DNA from: Marinobacter sp. es.048
Lineage (GTDB): Bacteria; Pseudomonadota; Gammaproteobacteria; Pseudomonadales; Oleiphilaceae
Direction of reading: 5' to 3'
Assembly: GCF_900188435.1 (NCBI RefSeq)
Contig: NZ_FYFA01000001.1
Location: 1,178,001-1,242,000 of the forward strand
DNA length: 64,000 nucleotides
A model generated the notes under the pieces. The model made no database searches. It was not told the origin of the DNA and worked only from the letters and a program-made list of their open reading frames with translations. Within the stretch, counting starts at the first letter, position 1, and every line of letters starts with the position of its first letter. Shown in pieces: positions 30,922 through 39,891 of this stretch. Both the position numbers and the translations under genes were made by a program.

Positions 30922-33375
30922 TTAATGCACTGAAGATCCTTTCCTGGGCTTATCGCCAAAGCACACTTGGAAAACATCGCTGTAGTGCTTGGCGAAGTTA
31001 ACCACCAGGCCTTCCTTCAGGTACTCCGGCAGTTCCTCATAATCACCCCGGTTTGCTTCCGGCAGAATCAGGTTGCTGATTTTTTGCCTCCGCGCCGCAA
31101 TCACTTTCTCGCGAATACCGCCCACCGGCAGCACCTGTCCGGTCAGGGTGAGCTCACCGGTCATGGCGATGTTCTGCTGTGGTGCCTCTCTGCGTGCGAT
31201 AGAAAGCAACGCAGTAGCCATGGTCACGCCGGCACTGGGGCCGTCCTTGGGCGTGGCGCCCTCGGGTACGTGCAGGTGCACGAAGGATTTGTCGAAGAAA
31301 GTCGGGTCCCCTTTATAGCGCTTCAGATTTGAGGATACATAGCTGTAGGCGATTTCGGCGGACTCCTTCATCACATCCCCCAACTGGCCGGTCAGTTTGA
31401 AGCCGCGCTGGGAGCTGTGGATTCTGGATGCCTCGATGCTCAGAGTGGCCCCGCCCATGGCGGTCCAGGCCAGGCCGGTTACCACGCCAATTCCCTTGAG
31501 CGATTTCTCTTTCTTGAACGAGGGCTGTCCGAGGAAGCTCTGCAGATCGGAAACGCCCACCTTCACCGGCTGGTCCGGATTGTCCAGCAGCTTCACGATG
31601 CCCTTGCGGAGTATCTTGTGCAGCAGCTTTTCCAGGCTTCGCACGCCGGCTTCGCGGGCGTACCCCTCAATAACCTGCTTGATTGCGGCGTCTGTGATGT
31701 TTAACTGCTTTTTCAGCAGCCCGGCCTGCTTCAGCAATCTGGGCAGCAGGAAGTGCTTGGCAATGGCCAGCTTTTCTTCCGCGATGTAGCCGGAAAGACG
31801 AATCACGTCCATCCGATCGAGCAGCGGCCGCGGAATCGTGTCCAGCTGGTTGGCGGTGCAGATGAACAGAACCTTGGACAGGTCCATGCGGACGTCCAGA
31901 TAGTGGTCAAGGAAGTCTCGGTTTTGTTCCGGGTCAAGAGTCTCCAGCAGGGCTGAAGCGGGATCGCCCTGGAAGGACGCACCGATCTTGTCGATTTCAT
32001 CCAGCATGATGACCGGGTTCGCTACCTTTGAATCTTTCAGTGCCTGGACAAACTTGCCTGGCATGGCGCCGATGTAGGTGCGACGGTGGCCCTTGATTTC
32101 AGCCTCATCCCGCATGCCGCCCACGCTGAAGCGGTAGAACTTCCGCCCCAGTGCATCCGCCACGGAATGGCCGATGGATGTCTTGCCAACGCCCGGCGGG
32201 CCCACCAGCAAGAGGATCGACCCGCTGACCTCTCCCTTGAAAGTGCCTTCAGCTAAAAACTCGATGATGCGGTCTTTTACATCGTCCAGGCCGTCGTGAT
32301 CCCGGTCCAGAATCCGGCGAGCTTCGGCCAGATCGAAGTGATCTTCTGAACGAACGCCCCAGGGAACCTGCGTCAGCCAGTCCAGATAATTACGGGTGAC
32401 GCCATATTCCGGCGAGCCCTGCTCCAGCACCTGCAGTTTTTCAACTTCATCGTTGAATCGCTCCTGAACCGCCTCGGGCGGGTTGAGCTCCGCCATGCGC
32501 TGCTGGAACCGCTCCACATCTGCGGTCTTGTCGTCCTTGGCCATGCCCAGCTCGCGCTGAATGACCTTGAGCTGTTCCTTCAGGAAGAACTCGCGCTGAT
32601 GCTTCTGCACCTTGGCGTTAACTTCTTCGCTGATTTCAGACTGCAGCCGGGCGACTTCCTGTTCCTTGCGCATCAGCAACAAGACTTTCTCCATGCGGCG
32701 GAGCAGGGGTACGGTGTCGAGCACGTCCTGCAGCTCATTGCCCGGGGCGCTGGTCATCGAGGCGCCGAAATCGGCCAGCGGTGAGCTGTCATCCGGGCCG
32801 AACCGGGAAAGGTACTGCTTTACGTCTTCACCATAGAGCGGGTTGGTGCGCAGCAGCTCCTTGATCGAGCTGATGATGGCCAGGGTGTAGGCCTTGAGCT
32901 CGTCTGCGTCTTCTTCCGGTTCCGCCGGGTACTCAACTTCCACCAGGTAGGGCGGCTTGCGGCGCAGCCACTGGACAATCCGGAAGCGCTGGAGACCCTG
33001 GGCGATAAACTGGACCTTGCCACTCTCATTCTGGGCGTGATGCACCCGAACGGCGCAGCCCACGGTCTCCAATTGCTCACTGGCAGGGGTGTCGTCTTCC
33101 GCTTCCTGTTCTTCTACAAAGCAGATACCCATAACCTTGTGGTCGGTCTCGCCGACCCGCTTCAGGGTTTCCTGCCACGGATTCTGGTTTACCACGACCG
33201 GCTGCACCTGGGCCGGAAAGAAAGGACGGTTTGAAACTGGCAGCACATACATGCGCCGGGGCATCATCTGTTGGGGCAGGGCGAGGCTCTTGCTATGCTC
33301 GTCCTTGCCGATGTATTCGGTCACGTCCTCTTCGAATTCCTCAAGTGAATCGTTATGCGTGTCATCGTTATTCAT
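30922..33375 (-). CDS. lon: ATP-dependent protease Lon, second (AsrA/PA0779-like) type
   Basis: A full-length Lon: LON substrate-binding domain (about 35-240, with RRMYVLPVSNRPFFPAQ), AAA+ domain with Walker A GPPGVGKT (near 395) and Walker B VIMLDEIDK, and protease domain with catalytic Ser in KDGPSAGVTMA and a Lys about 43 residues later. The VSNRPFFPAQVQPV N-terminus resembles the second Lon of pseudomonads (PA0779/AsrA, heat-shock linked) rather than the clpX-linked Lon; no clp gene is adjacent. Start: ATG 33375 (MNNDDTH) is preferred. ATG 33390 and TTG 33432 are open alternatives without clear ribosome-binding sites. Confidence 0.9.
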   Translation of the reverse strand: MNNDDTHNDSLEEFEEDVTEYIGKDEHSKSLALPQQMMPRRMYVLPVSNRPFFPAQVQPVVVNQNPWQETLKRVGETDHKVMGICFVEEQEAEDDTPASEQLETVGCAVRVHHAQNESGKVQFIAQGLQRFRIVQWLRRKPPYLVEVEYPAEPEEDADELKAYTLAIISSIKELLRTNPLYGEDVKQYLSRFGPDDSSPLADFGASMTSAPGNELQDVLDTVPLLRRMEKVLLLMRKEQEVARLQSEISEEVNAKVQKHQREFFLKEQLKVIQRELGMAKDDKTADVERFQQRMAELNPPEAVQERFNDEVEKLQVLEQGSPEYGVTRNYLDWLTQVPWGVRSEDHFDLAEARRILDRDHDGLDDVKDRIIEFLAEGTFKGEVSGSILLLVGPPGVGKTSIGHSVADALGRKFYRFSVGGMRDEAEIKGHRRTYIGAMPGKFVQALKDSKVANPVIMLDEIDKIGASFQGDPASALLETLDPEQNRDFLDHYLDVRMDLSKVLFICTANQLDTIPRPLLDRMDVIRLSGYIAEEKLAIAKHFLLPRLLKQAGLLKKQLNITDAAIKQVIEGYAREAGVRSLEKLLHKILRKGIVKLLDNPDQPVKVGVSDLQSFLGQPSFKKEKSLKGIGVVTGLAWTAMGGATLSIEASRIHSSQRGFKLTGQLGDVMKESAEIAYSYVSSNLKRYKGDPTFFDKSFVHLHVPEGATPKDGPSAGVTMATALLSIARREAPQQNIAMTGELTLTGQVLPVGGIREKVIAARRQKISNLILPEANRGDYEELPEYLKEGLVVNFAKHYSDVFQVCFGDKPRKGSSVH

Positions 33376-33582
33376 GCCGCGGGTATCCATCCGGAAAGGT
33401 TGTGAATCAGTCCGGGACCGGCTGCTGGGCAATTGTCCCGGAGTGTTGTTTACTGGCTATGTGACGGCAGATACGGTGATTTCAAGGAGTTGGCTTTGGG
33501 CTGTCGGCGCTTGAATTTCCGGGAGTTGGCCCCATGTCTCTGACAACTCGTAACGATTCATTCGACTTTTCAGGTGCCTTGC

Positions 33583-34446
33583 ATGAGCAACTCTTCGTAC
33601 ATCTTTGATGCCACCATGGAAAACTTTCAGCAGAAGGTCATGGAAGCCTCTGCCGGCACACCCATTCTGGTGGATGTGTGGGCCGAATGGTGCGCTCCGT
33701 GCAAACAGTTGATGCCTTTGTTGGAAAAGTTGGCCGAGGATTACCAGGGCGCGTTCATGCTGGCCAAGGTGAACGCCGACGAGCAGGAGCAGCTTACGTC
33801 GAGCCTTGGCGTGCGCAGTCTGCCTACGGTAATCCTGGTCAAGAACGGCCAGGCGGTAGATGGCTTCAACGGCGCTCTGCCGGAGAGCGAGATCCGCAAG
33901 GTTCTCGACAAACACGTGGAAGCGCCCAAGGAAGACCCCTACGAAAAGGCTCACCGGATCTGGGAAGAGGGTGATGTAGAAGGAGCGCTGGCCATCCTGT
34001 CGCAGATGAACCAGGAAGACCCCGAGAACCTGAAGGTCCTGATCGATCTTGCCCAGTTGAAGGCGGAGATGGGCGATCTTGAAACGGCTGAACAGGTGCT
34101 GAAAAGCCTGCCTCCTGAAGAGAAGATGCAGCACCAGGCCAAGCAGCTGGCGGCCCGTATCAAGTTTCTCAGGCAGTCGGCCGAGCTGCCACCGATCAAG
34201 GATCTGGAAATGGCCCTGGAGCAGGACCCGAAGGACCCGAACGCATTGCACCAGTTGGCACTTCATCACGTATTACAGGAAAACAACGCCGAGGCCATGG
34301 ACCTGCTGATTCGCCTGATGCAGTTGGATAGCAAATACAAGGACGAAGTGGCCAAGACAACGCTGATCGAGCTGTTCGACAAGCTGGGTAACAACAACCC
34401 GGATGTTCGGACCTATCGCCGGAAGCTCTATACCCTGATGCACTGA
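33583..34446 (+). CDS. cnoX: Thioredoxin-TPR chaperedoxin, CnoX/YbbN type
   Basis: A 287-residue protein with an N-terminal thioredoxin domain (about 5-110, active site WCAPCK with Cys37 and Cys40, then RSLPTVILV) and a C-terminal TPR region (about 120-287). In E. coli CnoX protects substrates of GroEL and DnaK from oxidation. E. coli CnoX has SxxC; here both cysteines are present, so a disulfide oxidoreductase activity is possible. ATG 33583 has CAGGTG 6 nt upstream; a GTG three codons earlier overlaps that site and is less likely. It is divergent from lon. Confidence 0.9.
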   Translation: MSNSSYIFDATMENFQQKVMEASAGTPILVDVWAEWCAPCKQLMPLLEKLAEDYQGAFMLAKVNADEQEQLTSSLGVRSLPTVILVKNGQAVDGFNGALPESEIRKVLDKHVEAPKEDPYEKAHRIWEEGDVEGALAILSQMNQEDPENLKVLIDLAQLKAEMGDLETAEQVLKSLPPEEKMQHQAKQLAARIKFLRQSAELPPIKDLEMALEQDPKDPNALHQLALHHVLQENNAEAMDLLIRLMQLDSKYKDEVAKTTLIELFDKLGNNNPDVRTYRRKLYTLMH

Positions 34447-34470
34447 TCGTTTGGCGTTATCCAAATACAT

Positions 34471-34504
34471 CGTAGGTCGGGTGGAGCCAAAGGCGAAACC
34501 CGAC
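34471..34504. repeat. REP-like palindrome (divergent copy)
   Basis: CGTAGGTCGGGTGGAGCC and AAGGCGAAACCCGAC form an imperfect inverted repeat 24 bp after cnoX. It is the GGGT/ACCC variant of the GGATTA units at 20594 and 30824. Confidence 0.65.
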
Positions 34505-34517
34505 TGGTATCTCTGAA

Positions 34518-34844
34518 ATGCTCAAACTTCCACCCCAGCCCGATAATTGTGAACTCTGCGAACGCCCTGTTGCCAGACTTACCCGTCACCACCTGATTCC
34601 CAAGCACCTCCATCGCAAAAAACGCTTCCAGAAACTGTTCTCTAAAGAGGACCTGATCACCCGTACGCTCTGGGTGTGCCGTCCCTGTCATAACGCAATT
34701 CATAAAACTCGCTCGGAATATGAGCTGGGTTTGTACTTCAATACCCGGGAAAAGTTGCTGGAGCTGGAGGAGTTGCGGACGTTTGTTGAGTGGTTAAGCG
34801 ACAAGCCGGAAGGGTTTGTGCCGAAGTTTGTCAGGCAGAAATAA
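34518..34844 (+). CDS. Small HNH endonuclease-like protein
   Basis: The 108-residue protein is a compact HNH-type domain: zinc ligands CELC (Cys11, Cys14) and CRPC (Cys54, Cys57), the catalytic HH pair in TRHHLIPKH (24-25), and HNAIHK (58-63). The C-terminal helix is Leu/Glu-rich. It is not linked to a methyltransferase, intron or phage gene, so a host role is more likely than restriction or homing. Function unknown. Confidence 0.75.
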   Translation: MLKLPPQPDNCELCERPVARLTRHHLIPKHLHRKKRFQKLFSKEDLITRTLWVCRPCHNAIHKTRSEYELGLYFNTREKLLELEELRTFVEWLSDKPEGFVPKFVRQK

Positions 34845-34908
34845 CGAACCTGATCCAATGGCCTGTTGGTTCAGTAGTTACAGCCTCATTCTTTTTTGAG
34901 GTTGCGTT

Positions 34909-35142
34909 ATGCGAAGTAGAAAAGACGACCGTCGAATTCAGCGATTTATGGCATGGAGTGCTATCATTCTGCTTACGCCATGGTTTCTGATAGCCGTGCT
35001 TAAGGCGATGGAAGCGGTTAACGATGGTGTGCTCGACAACGGAAGCCTGCAAGTGGGGCTGATTGCCGTCATCGGCCTGATTTTCGGAGCTTTGGTATTC
35101 TGGGTGATTCCTACCTGGAAGGCGCGACGGTCCAACCGATGA
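34909..35142 (+). CDS. Small two-helix membrane protein, hypothetical
   Basis: A 77-residue protein with a basic N-terminus (MRSRKDDRRIQRF), two hydrophobic helices (about 13-32 and 47-66) and a basic C-terminus (TWKARRSNR), so both ends probably face the cytoplasm. ATG 34909 has GAGG about 7 nt upstream. No family recognised. It converges with kamA. Confidence 0.6.
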   Translation: MRSRKDDRRIQRFMAWSAIILLTPWFLIAVLKAMEAVNDGVLDNGSLQVGLIAVIGLIFGALVFWVIPTWKARRSNR

Positions 35143-35150
35143 AACGTAAA

Positions 35151-35172
35151 GCGGCCCCGTCAAAGGGGCCGC
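35151..35172. terminator. Hairpin between convergent small gene and kamA
   Basis: GCGGCCCC (35151-35158) pairs with GGGGCCGC (35165-35172) around GTCAAA. T-runs on both sides are weak, but the position between convergent 3' ends fits a terminator. Confidence 0.6.
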
Positions 35173-35190
35173 TCAGCTAAGAAGGCCTGT

Positions 35191-36555
35191 TTAGCCGTTA
35201 CCCTTCTTCATGTCTTCATACTCATCCTCAAAGAAGAACTTCTCTTCTCCGAAGGCCGGTTCCAGCTCGTGCAGCCAGGTGGCTGTCTCGCTGTACTTGG
35301 CAAAGAACGGGCGTTGTACCCAGTCCGGGTTGCGGCCCTGCAGGAAGCGCAGGACGAACACCTTCTCGCCGTGGATTTCGGTAATACCCTGAATCTCCAC
35401 CTTGCCGGGGCCGGCGCTCATTGAGGGGCCGCGGGCGGTACGGGCCAGGCCGCTGACCTTCTTCATGGCTTCCCGATAGATGTGGAAGGCCTCGGCGAGA
35501 GGCACTTCAAAGTAGTTTTTTGCCCCGGTGTCCCGCTCTACAAACATGTAGTAGGGAATGATGCCCAGCTGCACTTCCTTCTTCCACAATTTGGCCCAGG
35601 CGTCGGCATCGTCGTTGACGTGTTTGATCAGCGGGCCCTGGGCGCGGATCTCGGCACCTGTAGCACGAATACGGCGGATAGCCTCTTCGGCAATCTCGGT
35701 GGTGATTTCCTGCCAGTGGTTGTAGTGGGCCATGATGGCCACGTGCTTGCCGGCGTCCACGAGACGGGCGAACAGGTCAATCAACTCATCGGCATCCTTG
35801 TCGGTCACGAACCGGTAGGGCCAGAAGGTGAGAGCCTTGGTGCCGATACGGATGGTCTGGATGTGGTCGAACTCGGGCTCAAGGAGCGGCTCGAGGTACT
35901 GAACAAGGTTCTTGGTTTTCATGACCATCGGGTCACCACCGGTCACCAGCAGGTCAGTCACCTCGGTGTGCTCCTGCAGGTAGCCATGGAGCTTCTCGGC
36001 TTCGGTGCTGGCCATTTTCAGGTCCTTGTCACCGACAAACTGCGCCCAGCGGAAACAGAAGGTGCAGTAAGAGTGGCAGGTCTGACCCTGAGCCGGGAAA
36101 AACAGCACGGTTTCGCGGTACTTGTGCTGAACGCCATCCAGAACTTCACCGTCCAGCTCCGGCATATTCATTTCCATCTGGCCGGCCGGGTGCGGGTTCA
36201 GCTCATCCCGGATTTCCTTGGCAACCGCCTGGATTTCTTTCTTGTCGGCACCTTCCCGGTGCATTCTTGCCATGCGCTCGTAGTGCCCGTCTTTCAACAT
36301 GCCTTTTTGAGGAAAAACAAGCTGGTAGATCGGGTCGTTGGGAACCTTGTCCCAATTGATCAGTTCATTGATCACGTATTCGTTAACCCGGAACGGCAGC
36401 ACGCTGGCGACCACTTTCATTTCAAACAGGGTCTCTTCAGGGAGATTCTGAATGACTTCAATCTTGTCGAGCTGGCGGTCCGTGTAGACCTTGAAACGCC
36501 GTTCCTCGAACTCCGCAGTGGGAATCCGGTTCGGAAAGGTGACGATGGAGTTCAT
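35191..36555 (-). CDS. kamA: KamA-family radical SAM aminomutase (lysine 2,3-aminomutase-like)
   Basis: A radical SAM, PLP-dependent protein. The cluster motif CHSYCTFC (Cys160, Cys164, Cys167) is the CX3CX2C signature, followed by TGGDPMVMKTKN. At 454 residues it is the longer proteobacterial form, larger than the EpmB-type beta-lysylation enzyme. Lysine 2,3-aminomutase makes beta-lysine, which in some marine organisms is acetylated into an osmolyte, but the acetyltransferase partner (ablB) is not adjacent, so the substrate is uncertain. Upstream is a perfect GntR-type palindrome at 36588-36604. Confidence 0.82.
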   Translation of the reverse strand: MNSIVTFPNRIPTAEFEERRFKVYTDRQLDKIEVIQNLPEETLFEMKVVASVLPFRVNEYVINELINWDKVPNDPIYQLVFPQKGMLKDGHYERMARMHREGADKKEIQAVAKEIRDELNPHPAGQMEMNMPELDGEVLDGVQHKYRETVLFFPAQGQTCHSYCTFCFRWAQFVGDKDLKMASTEAEKLHGYLQEHTEVTDLLVTGGDPMVMKTKNLVQYLEPLLEPEFDHIQTIRIGTKALTFWPYRFVTDKDADELIDLFARLVDAGKHVAIMAHYNHWQEITTEIAEEAIRRIRATGAEIRAQGPLIKHVNDDADAWAKLWKKEVQLGIIPYYMFVERDTGAKNYFEVPLAEAFHIYREAMKKVSGLARTARGPSMSAGPGKVEIQGITEIHGEKVFVLRFLQGRNPDWVQRPFFAKYSETATWLHELEPAFGEEKFFFEDEYEDMKKGNG

Positions 36556-36587
36556 AGGTCGCCCTCTGTTGGTGCCAATAACAGAAA

Positions 36588-36604
36588 AAGTGGTCCGACC
36601 ACTT
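36588..36604. promoter_or_regulatory. FadR/PdhR-type GntR operator upstream of kamA
   Basis: AAGTGGTCCGACCACTT is a perfect palindrome containing TGGT-N3-ACCA, the consensus of FadR-subfamily GntR regulators. It lies about 30 bp upstream of the kamA start and downstream of a TATACT-like -10 on the minus strand (36632-36637), where a repressor would act. Confidence 0.55.
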
Positions 36605-36935
36605 TCTCGGTGGTTAAAAATCAGGCAGGCGAGTATACATAAATCGGATGTTATTTTCAGGTCTAATTAAAAAGTTCCGGAAAATCAGGCGAGCGCAATG
36701 GAGTTAAGGGCCGTAATTTCAATAAAAATCGCTAAATTCTGTGAATGAGTGGCGAATGGCGGCGACCAGATTGTTTAGCGTGGTAATCAATTTTTTTGTT
36801 GATAAGAATGCTACGACATTGGTCGCAGTCTGGTTGTCTGTTGGTCCAAAAACGGTCATTCTTCCGTAAGTAATCGCAAGAAGTCCGTCTGAAAAGGATG
36901 TTCGTAGGGCTCTGATTGAATTTAACGACTAAAAT

Positions 36936-36951
36936 GTAGTAAAAATACTAC
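36936..36951. promoter_or_regulatory. Palindromic operator candidate upstream of aceE
   Basis: GTAGTA-AAAA-TACTAC is a perfect inverted repeat in the aceE upstream region. The half-site resembles HexR-type sites (TGTAGT), but the spacing is wider than the usual HexR motif, so the regulator is unknown. Confidence 0.4.
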
Positions 36952-37217
36952 GCAATCAGGTGGGCTGATCCGCGCACTTCGCCGGCACGCCGGTCATCTT
37001 TTGGGCCAAAAGCCCGTAAACCGGGGCGATCAGGCAGGAAAAGTGTGAAAGCTGTTCTATGCTTTGTACAGGTTCTGTGTACTGGTGGCCGGTACACCTG
37101 TCAGGCTGAAATACCCACAACAAAACACTGCATTCCATCGCAGCTTATCGACACCGCAACGCGCCCGGCTGCTGATCGTGGCGGCGCTGCACTTTTTGAT
37201 GCCAAGGGGAGGGTTTG

Positions 37218-39881
37218 ATGTACCAGGACGATGATCCCATTGAAACCAGTGAATGGCTGGACGCGCTGGAATCTCTGATCGAGAACGAAGGCGTAGACCG
37301 GGCCAAATACATTCTTGAGAGGCTCTCCGAGAGGGCGAGCCGCGATGGAACCGAGCTGCCTTATTCCATTACCACGCCATTCCGGAACAGTATTCCTGTG
37401 TCCCAGCAGGCGCCGATGCCCGGCGACCTCTTCATGGAGCGCCGTATTCGCTCCCTGATCCGCTGGAATGCCATGGCCATGGTTATGCGTGCCAACCAGC
37501 GTCCCGGCGATCTTGGTGGCCATGTTTCTTCGTTCTCGTCGGCTGCGACGCTCTACGATGTTGGCTTCAACTACTTCTTCCACGGCGGCGACGAAAAGCG
37601 CGAATCCGATCTGGTTTATTTCCAGGGGCACTCATCTCCGGGCATCTATGCACGCTCCTTCCTTGAAGGCCGTTTTGACGAGAAAGATCTCGACAAGTAC
37701 CGCGAGGAAGTCGACGGCACTGGCCTTTCTTCCTATCCGCACCCATGGCTGATGCCCGATTACTGGCAGTTCCCCACGGTTTCCATGGGCCTGGGCCCGA
37801 TCCAGGCCATTTATCAGGCCCACGTGATGAAATACCTGGATAGCCGGGAACTCATCGAGATGGGTGATCGCAAGGTGTGGTGTTTTGTCGGTGACGGCGA
37901 GTGCGACGAGCCGGAAACCCTGGGTTCCATTTCCATGGCCGGCCGTGAAAACCTCAGCAACCTTATCTTTGTGGTTAACTGCAACCTTCAGCGTCTGGAT
38001 GGTCCAGTCCGTGGTAATGGCAAGATTATTCAGGAGCTTGAGGGAGTCTTCCGCGGTGCCGGTTGGAACGTGCTTAAAGTTGTCTGGGGTCGCCACTGGG
38101 ACCCCCTGTTCGAGAGGGACAAGGAAGGAAAGATGCAGCACGTCATGGACGAGGTTTGCGACGGCGACCTGCAGAACTTCAAGAGTAATGGCCCGGCCTA
38201 TACCCGTAAGAATTTCTTCGGCAAGTACCCCGAAACCGCCAAGCTGGTTGAGGATCTGTCGGATGAAGAGATCAACAAGCTGAACCGGGGTGGCCATGAT
38301 CCTTACAAGATCTATGCAGCCTTCCATCATGCTATTAACAAGAACGGTGGGCGTCCGACTGTTATCCTGGCCCACACCATCAAGGGTTACGGCTTCGGCG
38401 AAGCTGGTGAAGCACAGAACACGGCTCACTCCTTGAAGAAGTTGGATGTTGAGCAGCTCAAGGCCTTCCGGGACCGCTTCGCTGTGCCCCTGAAAGATGA
38501 CGAGCTTGATGATGTTCCCTACTACCGGCCAGCGCCGGATAGCCCGGAAATCGTCTACATGAAGAAGCGCCGGCAGGAATTGGGTGGTTTCTATCCCAAG
38601 CGCCGCAAGGATTGCCAGCCGCTGCAAATTCCCGATCTGGACATCTTCAAAGCGGTACTGGACGGCTCCGGCGACCGGAAGATCTCCACCACCATGGCAT
38701 TTGTCCGTATTTTGACCGCGCTGACAAAAGACAAGCGTATTGGCAAGCGCGTGGTACCGATCGTACCCGACGAGGCCCGTACCTTTGGTATGGAGGGCAT
38801 GTTCCGTCAGTTGGGTATCTACACGGCTGAGGGACAGAAATATGTGCCGGAAGACCGTGACCAGATCATGTACTACCGGGAAGACAAGAAGGGTCAGATC
38901 CTTGAGGAAGGTATCAACGAGGATGGCTCCATGGCGGCCTGGATGGCAGCAGCAACGTCATACAGCACCAACAACTTCCCGCTGATTCCGTTCTACATTT
39001 TCTACTCCATGTTCGGCTTCCAGCGGGTTGGCGATCTGGCGTGGGCCTCTGGCGACATCCAGGCCCGTGGTTTCCTGATCGGCGGTACAGCCGGCCGGAC
39101 CACCCTGAACGGCGAAGGTCTGCAGCACCAGGACGGCCACAGCCACGTGCTGGCCAACACCATTCCGAACTGTAAGGCCTACGATCCGGCTTACGGCTAC
39201 GAAATGGCAGTCGTACTCCGCAAGGGTATGAAAGAGATGTTCGAGGACAATCAGAACGTCTTCTACTACCTGACCATTGAAAATGAGAACTACGAACAGC
39301 CGGCCATGCCCAAGGATTGTGAAGACGGCATTATCAAAGGTATGTACCTGTTCGAATCTGTTGAAACCAAGGGCCGCAAGAAAACCCCGCGGGTTCAGCT
39401 GCTCGGTGCTGGCGCCATTCTCAACGAGGTGCGTGCTGCGGCCCAGATGCTGAAGGACGACTGGGGAGTTGCCTCCGACGTGTGGAGTGTTACCAGCTTC
39501 AATGAACTTGCCCGTGAGGGCCAGCACGTAGACCGCTGGAACCGCCTGCACCCGGATGACAAGCCCAAGAAGGCCTACGTCACCCAGTGTCTGGAAAAGC
39601 AGACAGGGCCGGTGGTGTCTTCCACCGATTACATCAAGCTGCACTCCGAGCAGCTCCGGGCGTTCATCCCCAAAACCTACCTGACTCTCGGTACCGACGG
39701 CTTTGGCCGCAGTGACACCCGGGAAAAGCTGCGCAGCTTCTTTGAAGTGGACCGTTACTACGTAACAGTCACGGCGCTGTCAGCCCTAGCCCAGGACGGT
39801 GAGGTGAAGAACGATGTGGTTCTCGAAGCCATGCGCAAATACGGAATCGATCGCAACAAAACGAACCCGGTGCTGAGCTAA
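37218..39881 (+). CDS. aceE: Pyruvate dehydrogenase E1 component (homodimeric)
   Basis: E1 decarboxylates pyruvate with thiamine diphosphate and acetylates the E2 lipoyl groups. The 887-residue length equals that of E. coli AceE. Visible motifs are the ThDP/Mg site GDGECDEPETLGSI...NCNLQRLDGPVRGNG (GDG-x-CDE near 230), SHSL-type KGYGFGEAGE, and the active-site region EGLQHQDGHSH. ATG 37218 (MYQDDDPIET) has AAGGGGAGGG just upstream; a TTG one codon earlier is possible. aceF follows after 10 bp. Confidence 0.97.
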   Translation: MYQDDDPIETSEWLDALESLIENEGVDRAKYILERLSERASRDGTELPYSITTPFRNSIPVSQQAPMPGDLFMERRIRSLIRWNAMAMVMRANQRPGDLGGHVSSFSSAATLYDVGFNYFFHGGDEKRESDLVYFQGHSSPGIYARSFLEGRFDEKDLDKYREEVDGTGLSSYPHPWLMPDYWQFPTVSMGLGPIQAIYQAHVMKYLDSRELIEMGDRKVWCFVGDGECDEPETLGSISMAGRENLSNLIFVVNCNLQRLDGPVRGNGKIIQELEGVFRGAGWNVLKVVWGRHWDPLFERDKEGKMQHVMDEVCDGDLQNFKSNGPAYTRKNFFGKYPETAKLVEDLSDEEINKLNRGGHDPYKIYAAFHHAINKNGGRPTVILAHTIKGYGFGEAGEAQNTAHSLKKLDVEQLKAFRDRFAVPLKDDELDDVPYYRPAPDSPEIVYMKKRRQELGGFYPKRRKDCQPLQIPDLDIFKAVLDGSGDRKISTTMAFVRILTALTKDKRIGKRVVPIVPDEARTFGMEGMFRQLGIYTAEGQKYVPEDRDQIMYYREDKKGQILEEGINEDGSMAAWMAAATSYSTNNFPLIPFYIFYSMFGFQRVGDLAWASGDIQARGFLIGGTAGRTTLNGEGLQHQDGHSHVLANTIPNCKAYDPAYGYEMAVVLRKGMKEMFEDNQNVFYYLTIENENYEQPAMPKDCEDGIIKGMYLFESVETKGRKKTPRVQLLGAGAILNEVRAAAQMLKDDWGVASDVWSVTSFNELAREGQHVDRWNRLHPDDKPKKAYVTQCLEKQTGPVVSSTDYIKLHSEQLRAFIPKTYLTLGTDGFGRSDTREKLRSFFEVDRYYVTVTALSALAQDGEVKNDVVLEAMRKYGIDRNKTNPVLS

Positions 39882-39891
39882 GGAGACCGCC

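Larger units (their letters stand above)
36556..37217. other. 662-bp AT-rich intergenic region kamA/aceE
   Basis: The region holds the kamA control site (36588-36604), several TTGGTC-type half-sites near 36818 and 36840, and a palindrome at 36936-36951. Its last 250 bp contain potential hairpins (e.g. GTGTAC...GTACAC near 37075-37097) that would lie in a long aceE leader. No reading frame with coding character and no RNA gene were seen. Confidence 0.5.

Noticed and set aside
34518..34844. HNH protein as a homing or restriction endonuclease
   Set aside because: No intron, intein, methyltransferase or phage context; only a stand-alone HNH fold can be claimed.
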